From NCBI RefSeq assembly GCF_900103275.1, contig NZ_FNGP01000001.1, forward strand, positions 992,001 through 1,056,000: a stretch of 64,000 bases of DNA. The letters run 5' to 3'. Of this stretch, positions 15,952 through 26,624 are shown one piece after another; within the stretch, counting starts at the first letter, position 1; each line of letters starts with the position of its first letter. The notes under the pieces were generated by a model. The model was not told the DNA's origin and did no database searches. It worked only from the letters and a program-made list of their open reading frames with translations. This DNA is from Tessaracoccus oleiagri (GTDB lineage: Bacteria; Actinomycetota; Actinomycetes; Propionibacteriales; Propionibacteriaceae). A program made the translations under genes and the position numbers.

Positions 15952-18408
15952 ATGACCAAGTCGCTCGTCGTCGATCCCTCGAACGTCCGCAAGGCGTCGG
16001 TGATCCAGGCACCCGAGATCCCCGTCAACCAGTACCGGCCCGACTTCGCGGCCGAGCTGGAGCGCTACGGCAAGCAGGGGCTGGTGGACATGCTCCACGA
16101 CATGATCGTCGTCCGCCAGTTCGAGTCCATGCTGGACGCCATCAAGAAGACCGGCGCCTGGCAGGGCATCGAGTACAACCACCGCGGCCCCGCGCACCTG
16201 TCGATCGGGCAGGAGTCCGCCGTCGTCGGGCAGGCCTCCCAGCTCGGCCCTGAGGACTTCATCTTCGGCTCGCACCGCAGCCACGGCGAGATCCTCGCCA
16301 AGTGCTTCTCCGCCGCCCGGAAGTTCGACGAGGCCGGGCTGCAGGAGGTCATGCGCACCTTCCTCGACGGCGAGACCCTGGGCTTCGCCGAGAAGGTGGA
16401 CCACGACAACCTCACCGAACTCGCCGAGAACTTCATCCTCTACGGCACGGTGGCCGAGACCTTCGCGCGCAAGGCCGGCTTCAACCGCGGCCTCGGCGGG
16501 TCGATGCACGCCTTCTTCGCGCCCTTCGGCTCCATGCCCAACAACGCCATCGTCGGCGGCTCCGCCACCATCGCCACCGGCTCCGCGATCTTCAAGCTCG
16601 TCAACCAGCAGCCGGGCATCGTCATCGCCAACATCGGCGACGCCTCCATGGGCTGCGGCCCCGTCTGGGAAGCCATGATGATGGCCTCGATGGACCAGTA
16701 CCGCACCCTCTGGGACGACGGGGTGCGCGGCAACCCGCCGATCTGGTTCAACTTCTTCAACAACTTCTACGGCATGGGCGGCCAGACCTCCGGCGAGACC
16801 ATGGGTTACGACATCCTCGCCCGCGTGGGCGGCGGTGTGAACGCCGAGGCCATGCACGCCGAGCGCGTCGACGGGCTCAACCCCCTGGCGGTCGCCGACT
16901 CCGTCCGGCGCAAGCGCCAACTGCTCGAGGAGGGCCGCGGCCCGGTCCTCACCGACACCATCACCTACCGCTTCTCCGGCCACTCGCCCTCCGACGCCTC
17001 CAGCTACCGCACCAAGGAGGAGATGGCGCTGTGGGAGGAGCACGACGGGCTCCGCAACTTCGCCGCCTACCTCGTCGAGAACAAGGTGCTCAGCCAGGGC
17101 GAGGTCGACGACATCGAGGCCGCGACGATCGACCGCCTCGCGAAGGTCGTCGCGCTCGCGACGAAGGAGGACGGCTCGTCGCCGCGCGTCGGGATGGACT
17201 TCATCGAGCAGGTCACCTACTCCAACGGCAACGTCGAGAACCTCGACGAGTCCCGCGAGCCCGAGCTCAAGGAGGCGCTGGAGGACAACGCGCGGGTGAA
17301 GTCGCTGAAGAACAAGGCGCGCTTCCACCTCGACGACAACGGCAAGCCCGTCTCCAAGGCCAAGGCCTACAGCTACCGCGACGGCCTGTTCGAGGCCATG
17401 GCGCACCGCTTCACCAAGGACGCCACCATGGCGGCCTGGGGCGAGGAGAACCGCGACTGGGGTGGCGCCTTCGCCGTCTATCGCGGCCTCACCGAACTGC
17501 TGCCCTGGCACCGGCTCTTCAACTCGCCCATCTCCGAGGCCGCCATCATCGGCGCCGGCGTCGGCTACGCGCTCTCCGGCGGCCGCGCCGTCGTCGAGCT
17601 GATGTACACCGACTTCCTCGGCCGCGCCGGCGACGAGGTGTTCAACCAGGCCTCGAAGTGGCAGGCGATGTCCGCCGGCCTACTGAAGATGCCGCTGGTC
17701 ATGCGCATGTCGGTCGGTTCCAAGTACGGCGCGCAGCACTCGCAGGACTGGAGCTCGCTCGTCGCGCACATCCCGGGCCTGAAGGTCTACTACCCGGCCA
17801 GCCCCTACGACGCGAAGGGCATGCTCAACCTCGCGCTGCGCGGCACCGACCCCGTCGTGTTCTTCGAGTCCCAGAAGCTCTACGACGTGCCGGAGCAGTT
17901 CGTCGCCGTCCCCGAGGAGTACTTCGAGGTGGAGGAGGGCCAGCCGGTCATCCGCCGCGAGGGCAAGGACCTCACCATCGCCGCCATCGGCCCCGCCGTC
18001 TACACCGCGCTGGAGGCGGCCGACCTGCTCAAGGAGCGCCACGGGCTCGAGGCCGAGGTCATCGACCTGCGCTTCATCGTGCCGCTCGACCTCACGCTCG
18101 TGAAGCAGTCCGTCGAGAAGACCGGCCGCCTGGTCCTGACCTCCGACGAGGTGGACCGCGGCTCGTTCCTGCACGACGTGGCCTCCCGGATCCAGTCGGT
18201 GGCGTTCGACCGGCTCGACGCCCCGGTGGTCGTCGTCGGCTCCCGCAACGCGATCACCCCGGCCGCCGAGCTCGAGAAGGAGTACTTCCCGCAGCCCGAG
18301 TGGATCCTCGACGCGATCCACGAGCGGATCCTGCCGCTCAAGGAGCACACCGCGGAGTCGAACCAGACCGACGGGGAGCTCCTGCGACGCTCGAAGCTCG
18401 GCCTCTGA
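15952..18408 (+). CDS. Thiamine-diphosphate dehydrogenase E1, alpha and beta subunits fused
   Basis: 818 aa. The alpha-type half (about 30-420) carries the thiamine-diphosphate motif from [17 protein letters not shown] to [15 protein letters not shown]. The beta-type half (about 465-790) contains [38 protein letters not shown], the [10 protein letters not shown] loop and [10 protein letters not shown]. It decarboxylates a 2-oxo acid, or cleaves an acyloin such as acetoin, and passes the acyl unit to E2. Fusion with genes ordered E2-E3-E1 differs from the usual E1a-E1b-E2-E3. The housekeeping pyruvate complex of actinobacteria uses AceE, so this is a specialised complex. The substrate is open; an acyloin-like 1-deoxy-ketose phosphate is proposed. 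Confidence 0.87.
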   Translation: MTKSLVVDPSNVRKASVIQAPEIPVNQYRPDFAAELERYGKQGLVDMLHDMIVVRQFESMLDAIKKTGAWQGIEYNHRGPAHLSIGQESAVVGQASQLGPEDFIFGSHRSHGEILAKCFSAARKFDEAGLQEVMRTFLDGETLGFAEKVDHDNLTELAENFILYGTVAETFARKAGFNRGLGGSMHAFFAPFGSMPNNAIVGGSATIATGSAIFKLVNQQPGIVIANIGDASMGCGPVWEAMMMASMDQYRTLWDDGVRGNPPIWFNFFNNFYGMGGQTSGETMGYDILARVGGGVNAEAMHAERVDGLNPLAVADSVRRKRQLLEEGRGPVLTDTITYRFSGHSPSDASSYRTKEEMALWEEHDGLRNFAAYLVENKVLSQGEVDDIEAATIDRLAKVVALATKEDGSSPRVGMDFIEQVTYSNGNVENLDESREPELKEALEDNARVKSLKNKARFHLDDNGKPVSKAKAYSYRDGLFEAMAHRFTKDATMAAWGEENRDWGGAFAVYRGLTELLPWHRLFNSPISEAAIIGAGVGYALSGGRAVVELMYTDFLGRAGDEVFNQASKWQAMSAGLLKMPLVMRMSVGSKYGAQHSQDWSSLVAHIPGLKVYYPASPYDAKGMLNLALRGTDPVVFFESQKLYDVPEQFVAVPEEYFEVEEGQPVIRREGKDLTIAAIGPAVYTALEAADLLKERHGLEAEVIDLRFIVPLDLTLVKQSVEKTGRLVLTSDEVDRGSFLHDVASRIQSVAFDRLDAPVVVVGSRNAITPAAELEKEYFPQPEWILDAIHERILPLKEHTAESNQTDGELLRRSKLGL

Positions 18409-18409
18409 C

Positions 18410-19339
18410 ATGAGGGCGATGCGTGTCGACCGCTTCGGCGGCCCCGAGGTGCTGGAGGCGGTCGACATCCCTCGCCCCAGCCCCGGCATCAGCCAGGTCC
18501 TCGTCCGGGTCCGGGCCGCCGGCGTGAACCCCACGGACTGGAAGCATCGTGGCGGCCGCCGCTTCCTGGGCGACCCGCCCTATGTCGTGGGCTGGGACGT
18601 CTCGGGCGTCGTCGAGGAGGTGGGGCTCGGCGTGACCTTGTCCAAGCCGGGCGACGAGGTGTTCGGCATGCTGCCGTACCCCGGCGGCGCCGGTGCCTAC
18701 GCGGAGTACGTGGTCGGCCCCGCCCGGGCCTTCGCGCCCAAGCCGACGGCGGTCGACCACGTGCAGGCGGCGGCGATCCCACTCGCGGCGCTCACCGCCT
18801 GGCAGTGCCTGGTCGACACCGCCCACGTCCGGGCGGGTGATCGCGTGCTCGTCCACGCCGCCGCCGGGGGAGTGGGGCACCTGGCCGTCCAGATCGCCAA
18901 GAGTCGCGGCGCCGAGGTGATCGGCACCGCGAGTGCACCGAAGCACGACTTCGTCCGCTCGCTCGGGGCCGACGAGGTGGTCGACTACACCAGCGTCGAC
19001 TTCGCCGACGTCGTCCGGGACGTCGACGTCGTGCTGGACACGATCGGCGAGGACTACCAGCTGCGGTCGCTGAGGACGCTCAAGCGCGGCGGGACCATGG
19101 TGTCGACGGTGCCGCGCGCGGCGGAGGGGCTGTTCGAGCGGGCCGCGGAGTTGGGCGTGCGCGCCGAGCTGATCCTCGTCGAGGCCGACCACGCGGGCAT
19201 GCTGGCCATCGCGGACCTGGTGGAGCGGGGGCAGTTGCGCGCGACGATCGCCGGCACCTTCCCTCTGGACAGGGCTGCGGAGGCGCACCGCCTGGGCGAG
19301 ACCGGCCGTACGGCCGGGAAACTGGTGCTCACCGTCTGA
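18410..19339 (+). CDS. Zinc-independent medium-chain dehydrogenase, quinone-oxidoreductase type
   Basis: 309 aa. QOR-type MDR protein: MRVDRFGGPEVLE start, GVNPTDWKHRGG, then the NADP-binding HAAAGGVGHLAVQIAKSRGA (about residues 144-163). It lacks the Cys and His zinc ligands of alcohol dehydrogenases. It probably reduces quinones or enones with NADPH. The ATG begins 1 nt after the E1 stop, so it is probably cotranscribed and perhaps translationally coupled with the complex genes; a role in the same pathway or in reactive-carbonyl clean-up is possible. It ends 9 nt from the convergent GntR gene. Confidence 0.85.
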   Translation: MRAMRVDRFGGPEVLEAVDIPRPSPGISQVLVRVRAAGVNPTDWKHRGGRRFLGDPPYVVGWDVSGVVEEVGLGVTLSKPGDEVFGMLPYPGGAGAYAEYVVGPARAFAPKPTAVDHVQAAAIPLAALTAWQCLVDTAHVRAGDRVLVHAAAGGVGHLAVQIAKSRGAEVIGTASAPKHDFVRSLGADEVVDYTSVDFADVVRDVDVVLDTIGEDYQLRSLRTLKRGGTMVSTVPRAAEGLFERAAELGVRAELILVEADHAGMLAIADLVERGQLRATIAGTFPLDRAAEAHRLGETGRTAGKLVLTV

Positions 19340-19348
19340 CGGCGGACC

Positions 19349-20074
19349 TCAGAAGAGGCGGCCCTCGCCGTCGAGTGCGGGCTTGAAGAAGTTGGTGATG
19401 TGGCTGCGCACCAGCGCGGCCGCGAGCTCCCCGTCGTGCCGCTCGATGGCGTGGTAGATCTGCCAGTGCTCGCTGCGGACGGTGTGGGTGGACTCCCACC
19501 AGTCGTCGAGCGCGTCGTAGGCCTTGACCATCTGCAACTCGATCGCTGCACGGAGCCCGCGGTTGAGGTCGGTGACGATGTTGTTGCCCGCCGACGTGGT
19601 GATCAGCGCGTGGAACTCCGCGTCGAGCTGGTTGAACTCGCGCACGGGGATCGCGGGGTCGCCCATCCGGGTGAGCAGCTCGTGGAACCGCTCGAGGTGC
19701 TCGGGGCGACGGGTGGTCGCGGCCTGCCGGGCGGCCCACATCTCCATCGCGACGCGGGCGTTCAACAGCTCCGGGGTCGTGTACTGGCCCAGCGCCAGCT
19801 GGAGTTCGAGCACACTCCCGAAGGCGCTCCTCGCCCGGCTGCGGATGGTGGAGCGGCCGCCGGGCTTGCTGTCGATGATCCCCTGCGCCTCGAGCACCCG
19901 CAGGGCCTCCCTGAGCGACGCGCGGGAGCAGCCGAGCTCGGTGGCGAGGTCCCGCTCCCCGGGAAGCGTGTCGCCCGCGCCCCAGCGGCCGCCCAGGATC
20001 ATCTCGCGCAGCTGGGCCAGCACGCGCAGCTGCGTGGGCTGCTGCTCGGTGTCGAGCCCCTCGGGATCCGTCAT
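19349..20074 (-). CDS. GntR-family (FadR/FCD) transcriptional regulator
   Basis: 241 aa. N-terminal winged helix with LREMILGGRWGAGDTLPGER and LGCSRASLREALRVLEAQGI (about residues 20-70), then an all-helical FCD ligand domain (NARVAMEMWAARQA, FNQLDAEFHALITTSAGNN) holding the Asp and His residues typical of metal-assisted organic-acid binding. The ATG follows GGGGAGGA. It probably represses the divergent dehydrogenase/permease pair through the GGTCTGACC and GGTCAGACC sites at 21553-21563 and 21640-21650, which match the half-site layout of FadR-type operators. The ligand is probably a sugar acid. Confidence 0.92.
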   Translation of the reverse strand: MTDPEGLDTEQQPTQLRVLAQLREMILGGRWGAGDTLPGERDLATELGCSRASLREALRVLEAQGIIDSKPGGRSTIRSRARSAFGSVLELQLALGQYTTPELLNARVAMEMWAARQAATTRRPEHLERFHELLTRMGDPAIPVREFNQLDAEFHALITTSAGNNIVTDLNRGLRAAIELQMVKAYDALDDWWESTHTVRSEHWQIYHAIERHDGELAAALVRSHITNFFKPALDGEGRLF

Positions 20075-20095
20075 CGTTCCTCCCCATCACGAGCA

Positions 20096-20126
20096 GAGAC
20101 GCTCCGGGACGGGCCCGGAGCGTCTC
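20096..20126. terminator. Hairpin between SAF dehydrogenase and GntR genes
   Basis: A perfect 13-bp stem (GAGACGCTCCGGG with its complement) and 5-nt loop, 20 nt past the minus-strand dehydrogenase stop. No clear T-tract. It may separate the dehydrogenase transcript from the regulator gene. Confidence 0.55.
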
Positions 20127-20146
20127 GATCAAGTCACAGCCGAAGC

Positions 20147-21502
20147 CTAGCCGAGGACCTTCTCTCCCCACTGCTGCTCCATCTCGCGCCGCAGGCGAAT
20201 GGCTTCGTTGTCGGACGGCAGTTCCACGTCCTCCCAGCGGATGATCTCGCCCTCCGCCACGTCGCGCAGCAGTACCGCGCCGCCGCCCGCGAGGCCGAGG
20301 GGGAGTGCGCCGATCTCCAGCGACTTCCTGGCCGGGATGACCTCGCCCACGACGAGGTAGCCGCCCTCGCCGTCGAGCTCGTCCCCTGCCCGCAGGTCGC
20401 GCTTCGCGCGCGCGGCCACATCACCGACGAACGCGACCGGGCGGCCGGTGGGCTCGCCGCGGGTGGCGATCGAGGCGACGCTCACGCCCAGCTCGAGCCC
20501 GATGAGGTGGTACGGACGGTAGAGCGCGCCGTAGCGGCCAGTCTCGTCCGTCTGGAGACCGTACTCGGCGAAGCAGTTCGCGGCGTAGTCGTTGGGGGCC
20601 TCGAACGTGACGTAGACGCCCCAGCGGAGGTCGTTCTCCACCTGGCTGCCGTCACGGTGCAGGCTCGAGACCACCTCAACCATGCCGCTGCGGGGCAGCA
20701 CGCCGCCGACGCTCATCGGCCGCAGTTCGGAGGCGAGCTCCAGGGCGCTCACCGGCGGGAACTCCAGGCCCTCCTCGGGTACGGCCAGTCCGGTGGCGTT
20801 CGCGAGAGCGGCCATCTCGATCGCGCTCTTCGTGCCGTCGAGGAAGGAGTTGAACATCTTGGGGTTGAAGTCACCCCGGGCGAGTTGCTCGTCGGTGAAG
20901 CCGTAGTGGTCCCAGACGGTCTCGGGGGTGGACTTGCGGTACTCGGGCAGGTACTTCGTGCCCTTGCCCGCCGACACGACTCGCAGCCCGATCGCGCGGG
21001 CCCAGTCCACCATCTCGCAGATCAGCGCGGGCTGGTCCCCGTAGGCGAGCGAGTAAATGACCCCCGCCTCGTCGGCCTTCTCGCGCAGCAGCGGGCCGAC
21101 GAACGCGTCCGCCTCCACGTTGACCATGACGATGTGCTTGCGCGCCGCGATCGCGCCGAGTGCGTGGTGGGTGCCCGCGATGGGGTTGCCGGTCACCTCG
21201 ACGACGACCTCGATCTCGGGGCAGTCGAAGAGCTCGGAGACGTCGGTCGTCAGGTATGTCCGGCCGCTGGAGAGCGCGTCCGCGGTGGAGGTGGCCGAAA
21301 AGTCCTCCTCGTCCCACCCCGTCCGGGCGAGCGAAGCCTTCGCCCGTTCGACGTCGAGGTCCACTACGGTCACCAGGTGGAGACCCGGAGTCGTCGGGAT
21401 CTGCGAGAAGAACATGGAGGCGAACTTGCCGGCACCGATGACGCCCACCCGCACGGGCGTCCCTGCCCGCTCGCGGTCCTTCAGTAGCCCGTGAAGATTC
21501 AT
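20147..21502 (-). CDS. NAD(P)-dependent oxidoreductase with C-terminal SAF domain (homoserine-dehydrogenase-like)
   Basis: 451 aa. N-terminal Rossmann fold VRVGVIGAGKFASMFFSQI (about residues 17-35) and VTVVDLDVERAKASL, then a middle domain (NVEADAFVGPLL, SLAYGDQPALICEMVDWA, GKGTKYLPEYRKSTPETVWD). The C-terminal ~80 residues (AKRDLRAGDELDGEGGY to RDVAEGEIIRWEDVEL) are a SAF domain. This composition matches the uncharacterised homoserine-dehydrogenase-like group with SAF domain. The start was set at the ATG that gives MNLHGLLKDRERAG; the open frame further upstream crosses the promoter. Divergent from a sugar-acid permease, so it probably oxidises or reduces an acidic sugar or tetronate; not a threonine-pathway gene. 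Confidence 0.8.
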   Translation of the reverse strand: MNLHGLLKDRERAGTPVRVGVIGAGKFASMFFSQIPTTPGLHLVTVVDLDVERAKASLARTGWDEEDFSATSTADALSSGRTYLTTDVSELFDCPEIEVVVEVTGNPIAGTHHALGAIAARKHIVMVNVEADAFVGPLLREKADEAGVIYSLAYGDQPALICEMVDWARAIGLRVVSAGKGTKYLPEYRKSTPETVWDHYGFTDEQLARGDFNPKMFNSFLDGTKSAIEMAALANATGLAVPEEGLEFPPVSALELASELRPMSVGGVLPRSGMVEVVSSLHRDGSQVENDLRWGVYVTFEAPNDYAANCFAEYGLQTDETGRYGALYRPYHLIGLELGVSVASIATRGEPTGRPVAFVGDVAARAKRDLRAGDELDGEGGYLVVGEVIPARKSLEIGALPLGLAGGGAVLLRDVAEGEIIRWEDVELPSDNEAIRLRREMEQQWGEKVLG

Positions 21503-21548
21503 GCTGTGTGACTCCTTCGTCGATGGTTCGGACGTGATCCTCTGAGCA

Positions 21549-21650
21549 ATAGTGGTCTGACCGGGTGTAGGAGTCAAGAGGAAGTTTGATCCGGAAAAAC
21601 GCTTGACACTCGGCTGCGGAGATTGCAGAGTGGGACAACCGGTCAGACCG
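21549..21650. promoter_or_regulatory. Divergent promoters with two GntR/FCD operators
   Basis: Rightward: TTGACA (21603-21608) and weak CAGAGT (21626-21631), spacer 17, with CGGTCAGACCG at 21640-21650 near the start of transcription. Leftward: TTGACT (21572-21577 on the minus strand) and CACTAT (21549-21554), spacer 17, with TGGTCTGACCG at 21553-21563 between them. Both operators have the GGTnnnACC layout of FadR-type regulators, and the linked FCD regulator is the obvious ligand. Confidence 0.72.
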
Positions 21651-21708
21651 GATAGATGCGAGCAGCGGCAATGCCGTCGCCTGCCCGCCCGAGACACAAG
21701 GAGGTGCC

Positions 21709-22857
21709 GTGCGAGATCACGACCAGGACCGAGCGTCGCAGGACGTAATGGACAGCCCGGAGGTGGATGCCGTCAGGCCCGTTCGCGCTGCGGCGGCAGT
21801 GGTCCCCGGACCCGAGCCCCACACGCGGGCCGAATGGATCACGAAGTTCTCCGTCATCCCCGGCGCACTGATGATCGTGCCGTTGTTCATGGGTGCCCTG
21901 ATGAACACGTTCTTCCCGCAGGCACTCGAACTCGGTAGCTTCACCACTGCCCTGTTCAAGAACGGCACCGGTGCGCTGCTCGGCCTGTTCTTCTTCTGCA
22001 TGGGGGCTCAGCTCGACGTGCGCACGACCGGCCCCACCCTGCAGAAGGGGCTCGCAATACTCATCGGCAAGGTGGGTGTCGGCGTGGCCATTGGCCTCGG
22101 CGTAGCGTTCCTCCTGCCCAGCGGCGTGCTACTCGGGCTCACCCCGCTGGCCATCATCGCCGCGATGACCAACTCCAACAGCACGCTCTTCGTCGCGCTG
22201 CTCAAGCAGTTCGGCAACACCACCGACCGCGGCTCGGTCTCGGTGATCGCGGTCAACGACGGCCCGTTCATCACGATGCTCGCACTCGGCGCCGCCGGCC
22301 TCGCATCGTTCCCCATCGCCGACCTGATCGGGGCGATCCTGCCGATCTTCCTCGGCTTCATCCTCGGCAACCTCAGCCAGGTGGCCAGGAAGTTCCTGAG
22401 CCAAGGCGAACTGCTGCTGATCCCATTCCTCGGCTTCGTGGTGGGCCGGTCAATCGACTTCAAGACCTTCGGCCAGGCCGGCATCCAGGGCGTCATCCTC
22501 GGCCTCGCCACCATTTTCCTCTCCGGCATAGCCGCCATGGTGTGCCTCTGGCTGTGGCACGTCATCCGCCGGCACCCGCGTCCCGTGCGGAACCTCGTCG
22601 CCGGCATGGCGGAGGGCACGACCGCCGGCAACGCGATCGCCACTCCGGCCGCGCTCGCGCTGCTCGATCCCACCTACAAGGCCATCGAGTCCATCGCCAC
22701 GGCTCAGGTCGCGGCCGCCACCGTCACCACCGCGCTCGTGGTGCCGTTCATCGTCGGGTGGGTGGCCCGCTGGCAGCATCGCCGCGGCGTCTCGCCGGCG
22801 GCCGAGGAAGAGTTCTACGAGAGCCGGGGCCAGTCCGCACGTCCCGTCACCGCGTGA
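21709..22857 (+). CDS. KdgT-family 2-keto-3-deoxygluconate-type permease
   Basis: 382 aa, about ten hydrophobic segments, with a 45-residue polar N-terminus. Family-typical blocks include FSVIPGALMIVPLFMGALMN, NGTGALLGLFFFCMGAQLD, AAMTNSNSTLFVALLKQFG and AGMAEGTTAGNAIATPAA. KdgT proteins import 2-keto-3-deoxygluconate or similar acids with protons. A GTG start at 21709 sits 4 nt after AAGGAGG, rather close; the ATG at 21748 is an alternative start that would remove 13 residues. It precedes a transaldolase-family gene by 23 nt, so the two are cotranscribed. The substrate is inferred only as a sugar acid. Confidence 0.87.
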   Translation: MRDHDQDRASQDVMDSPEVDAVRPVRAAAAVVPGPEPHTRAEWITKFSVIPGALMIVPLFMGALMNTFFPQALELGSFTTALFKNGTGALLGLFFFCMGAQLDVRTTGPTLQKGLAILIGKVGVGVAIGLGVAFLLPSGVLLGLTPLAIIAAMTNSNSTLFVALLKQFGNTTDRGSVSVIAVNDGPFITMLALGAAGLASFPIADLIGAILPIFLGFILGNLSQVARKFLSQGELLLIPFLGFVVGRSIDFKTFGQAGIQGVILGLATIFLSGIAAMVCLWLWHVIRRHPRPVRNLVAGMAEGTTAGNAIATPAALALLDPTYKAIESIATAQVAAATVTTALVVPFIVGWVARWQHRRGVSPAAEEEFYESRGQSARPVTA

Positions 22858-22880
22858 CCCTCACCGAGAAGGAGCAACCA

Positions 22881-23924
22881 ATGTCATACCTGCACCACGT
22901 CCAGACCACCACGCCCACCAGGGTCTGGGTCAACAACCCGACCCTCTCCGACAGTGAGGCGGCGATCGCGGCCGGCGCCATCGGCGTAACGACGAACCCG
23001 GCGTTCTGCTCGAAGCTCCTGCAGACGGAGCCGGACCACATGCGCCGCATCCTCGACGAGGCGCTCACCGGTTCCCGCGACATCTCCGCGGCCGCCGAGC
23101 GCGCGTACCACCTCGCCGCCCTGGCGCTCATGGAGCAGTGGCTCCCGGTGTACGAGGAATCAGGGGGCCGGAGCGGCTTCGTCACCATCCAGGAGGATCC
23201 TCGCCGCGAGGAGGACACCGACTACATCCTCGAGGCCTCCCTGCGTGCCGCGCAGCTCGCGCCGAACTACATGGCCAAGGTCCCCGTGACGGCGCCGGGC
23301 CTGGCCGTGATCCGCGAGCTGGTGCGTCATGGCGTCCCTATCTGTGCAACGGAAGTCTTCTCCCTCTCCCAGTACCGGGCCGTGCTGGAGGTCTACCGGG
23401 AGGCGTCAGAGCGCTCGGGAAAGGCGCCCGCTCTCTACGTCACTCACATCACCGGCATCACCGACGAGTACTTCCAGAACCTGGCGCGGGCCGAACGGGT
23501 CGACGTGCCAGCGGACCTCCTGCGCAAGGCTGGAACCTTGATCGGGCTGGCCGAGTACGAGGCGTCGAGGGAGCCGGGCCTGCCCGTGCACCGCATCATC
23601 GGCGGTGGCGCCCGGGGGCTCGAGCACTTCACGAACTTCGTGGGGCTCGACCTGGACGTCACGATGAACTGGCCGATGCTGTTGGACCTCGGCCGAGACC
23701 TGGACGCGCCCGCGGCCTTCGAGCGGCCCGGCGACGAGGAGGTGGCCCTGCTGGAGGAGCGGCTGCCCAACTTCCGTCGGGCGATCGACCCGGACGGCCT
23801 GGAGGTCGACGAGTTCGCGGACTTCGGCCCCGTCATGCTGTTCCGGACGCAGTTCATGAACGGCTACTCGCGGCTGCTCGACGCCGTTGCGGAGGCCCGG
23901 AAGGGGCTGTTGGTCGGCGCCTGA
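22881..23924 (+). CDS. Transaldolase-family protein
   Basis: 347 aa. Schiff-base aldolase of the transaldolase group: IGVTTNPAFCSKLL near the N-terminus, YMAKVPVTAPG (lysine expected to form the Schiff base, about residue 134), GVPICATEVFSLSQY, and IGGGARGLEHFTNF. It is longer than FSA proteins and its motifs differ from housekeeping TalA/TalB, which carry a Lys-Leu-Ala-Ser-Thr pattern. The ATG follows AGAAGGAGC. In an operon with the KdgT-type permease and divergent from the SAF dehydrogenase, it probably cleaves the keto-sugar acid made by that dehydrogenase. The actual donor and acceptor are unknown. Confidence 0.82.
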   Translation: MSYLHHVQTTTPTRVWVNNPTLSDSEAAIAAGAIGVTTNPAFCSKLLQTEPDHMRRILDEALTGSRDISAAAERAYHLAALALMEQWLPVYEESGGRSGFVTIQEDPRREEDTDYILEASLRAAQLAPNYMAKVPVTAPGLAVIRELVRHGVPICATEVFSLSQYRAVLEVYREASERSGKAPALYVTHITGITDEYFQNLARAERVDVPADLLRKAGTLIGLAEYEASREPGLPVHRIIGGGARGLEHFTNFVGLDLDVTMNWPMLLDLGRDLDAPAAFERPGDEEVALLEERLPNFRRAIDPDGLEVDEFADFGPVMLFRTQFMNGYSRLLDAVAEARKGLLVGA

Positions 23925-23938
23925 CCCGGGAACAATGT

Positions 23939-23975
23939 CAGCGGCTCCCCCGGTGGATCACCGGGGGAGCCGCTG
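23939..23975. terminator. Bidirectional hairpin terminator
   Basis: A perfect 17-bp stem (left arm CAGCGGCTCCCCCGGTG) with a 3-nt loop, 15 nt after the transaldolase stop and 66 nt from the end of the convergent repressor gene. It lacks a T-tract, as is common in actinobacteria. Confidence 0.8.
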
Positions 23976-24041
23976 CACTCTCTTCAGGAGTGGTGAAGGG
24001 CGGGACGACGGCGGGGGGCGCCGCCGCCTCGCCAGGATCCG

Positions 24042-26416
<2,375 letters not shown>

Positions 26417-26439
26417 TCACCGAAAGGAAACCAGTAGAT

Positions 26440-26598
26440 ATGTGCCACAAGACCACCTGCCGGAAGTGCGGCAAGCCGACCTGGGCCGGCTGCGGCAACC
26501 ACATCGAGCAGGCGCTCTCGGGCGTCCCGAAGTCCCAGCGCTGCCAGGGCCACGCCGCCGAACCCAAGCAGGGGATCTTCGGCAAGCTCTTCGGCTGA
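26440..26598 (+). CDS. Small Cys-rich protein of a widespread unknown family
   Basis: 52 aa, beginning MCHKTTCRKCGKPTWAGCGN and ending in a basic GIFGKLFG tail. Five cysteines (two as CRKC, then AGCGNH and RCQGH) with two histidines suggest one zinc or metal site. Similar short MC..TCxxCGKxTWxGCG proteins are common in bacteria, with no function known to me. It starts 23 nt after the rhodanese gene with CGAAAGGAAA upstream, so it is probably in the persulfide operon. Too short for most gene callers. Confidence 0.8.
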   Translation: MCHKTTCRKCGKPTWAGCGNHIEQALSGVPKSQRCQGHAAEPKQGIFGKLFG

Positions 26599-26612
26599 CG
26601 ACAGCGGGAAAC

Positions 26613-26618
26613 TAGGCT
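26613..26618 (+). promoter_or_regulatory. -10 element of the ankyrin gene, leaderless start
   Basis: TAGGCT followed by GGCGCC and then the ATG. No Shine-Dalgarno is present. The same arrangement recurs at several other genes in this window. Confidence 0.5.
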
Positions 26619-26624
26619 GGCGCC

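Noticed and set aside
16302-18413. 703-aa plus-strand frame overlapping E1
   Set aside because: Arg-rich out-of-frame reading of the E1 gene.
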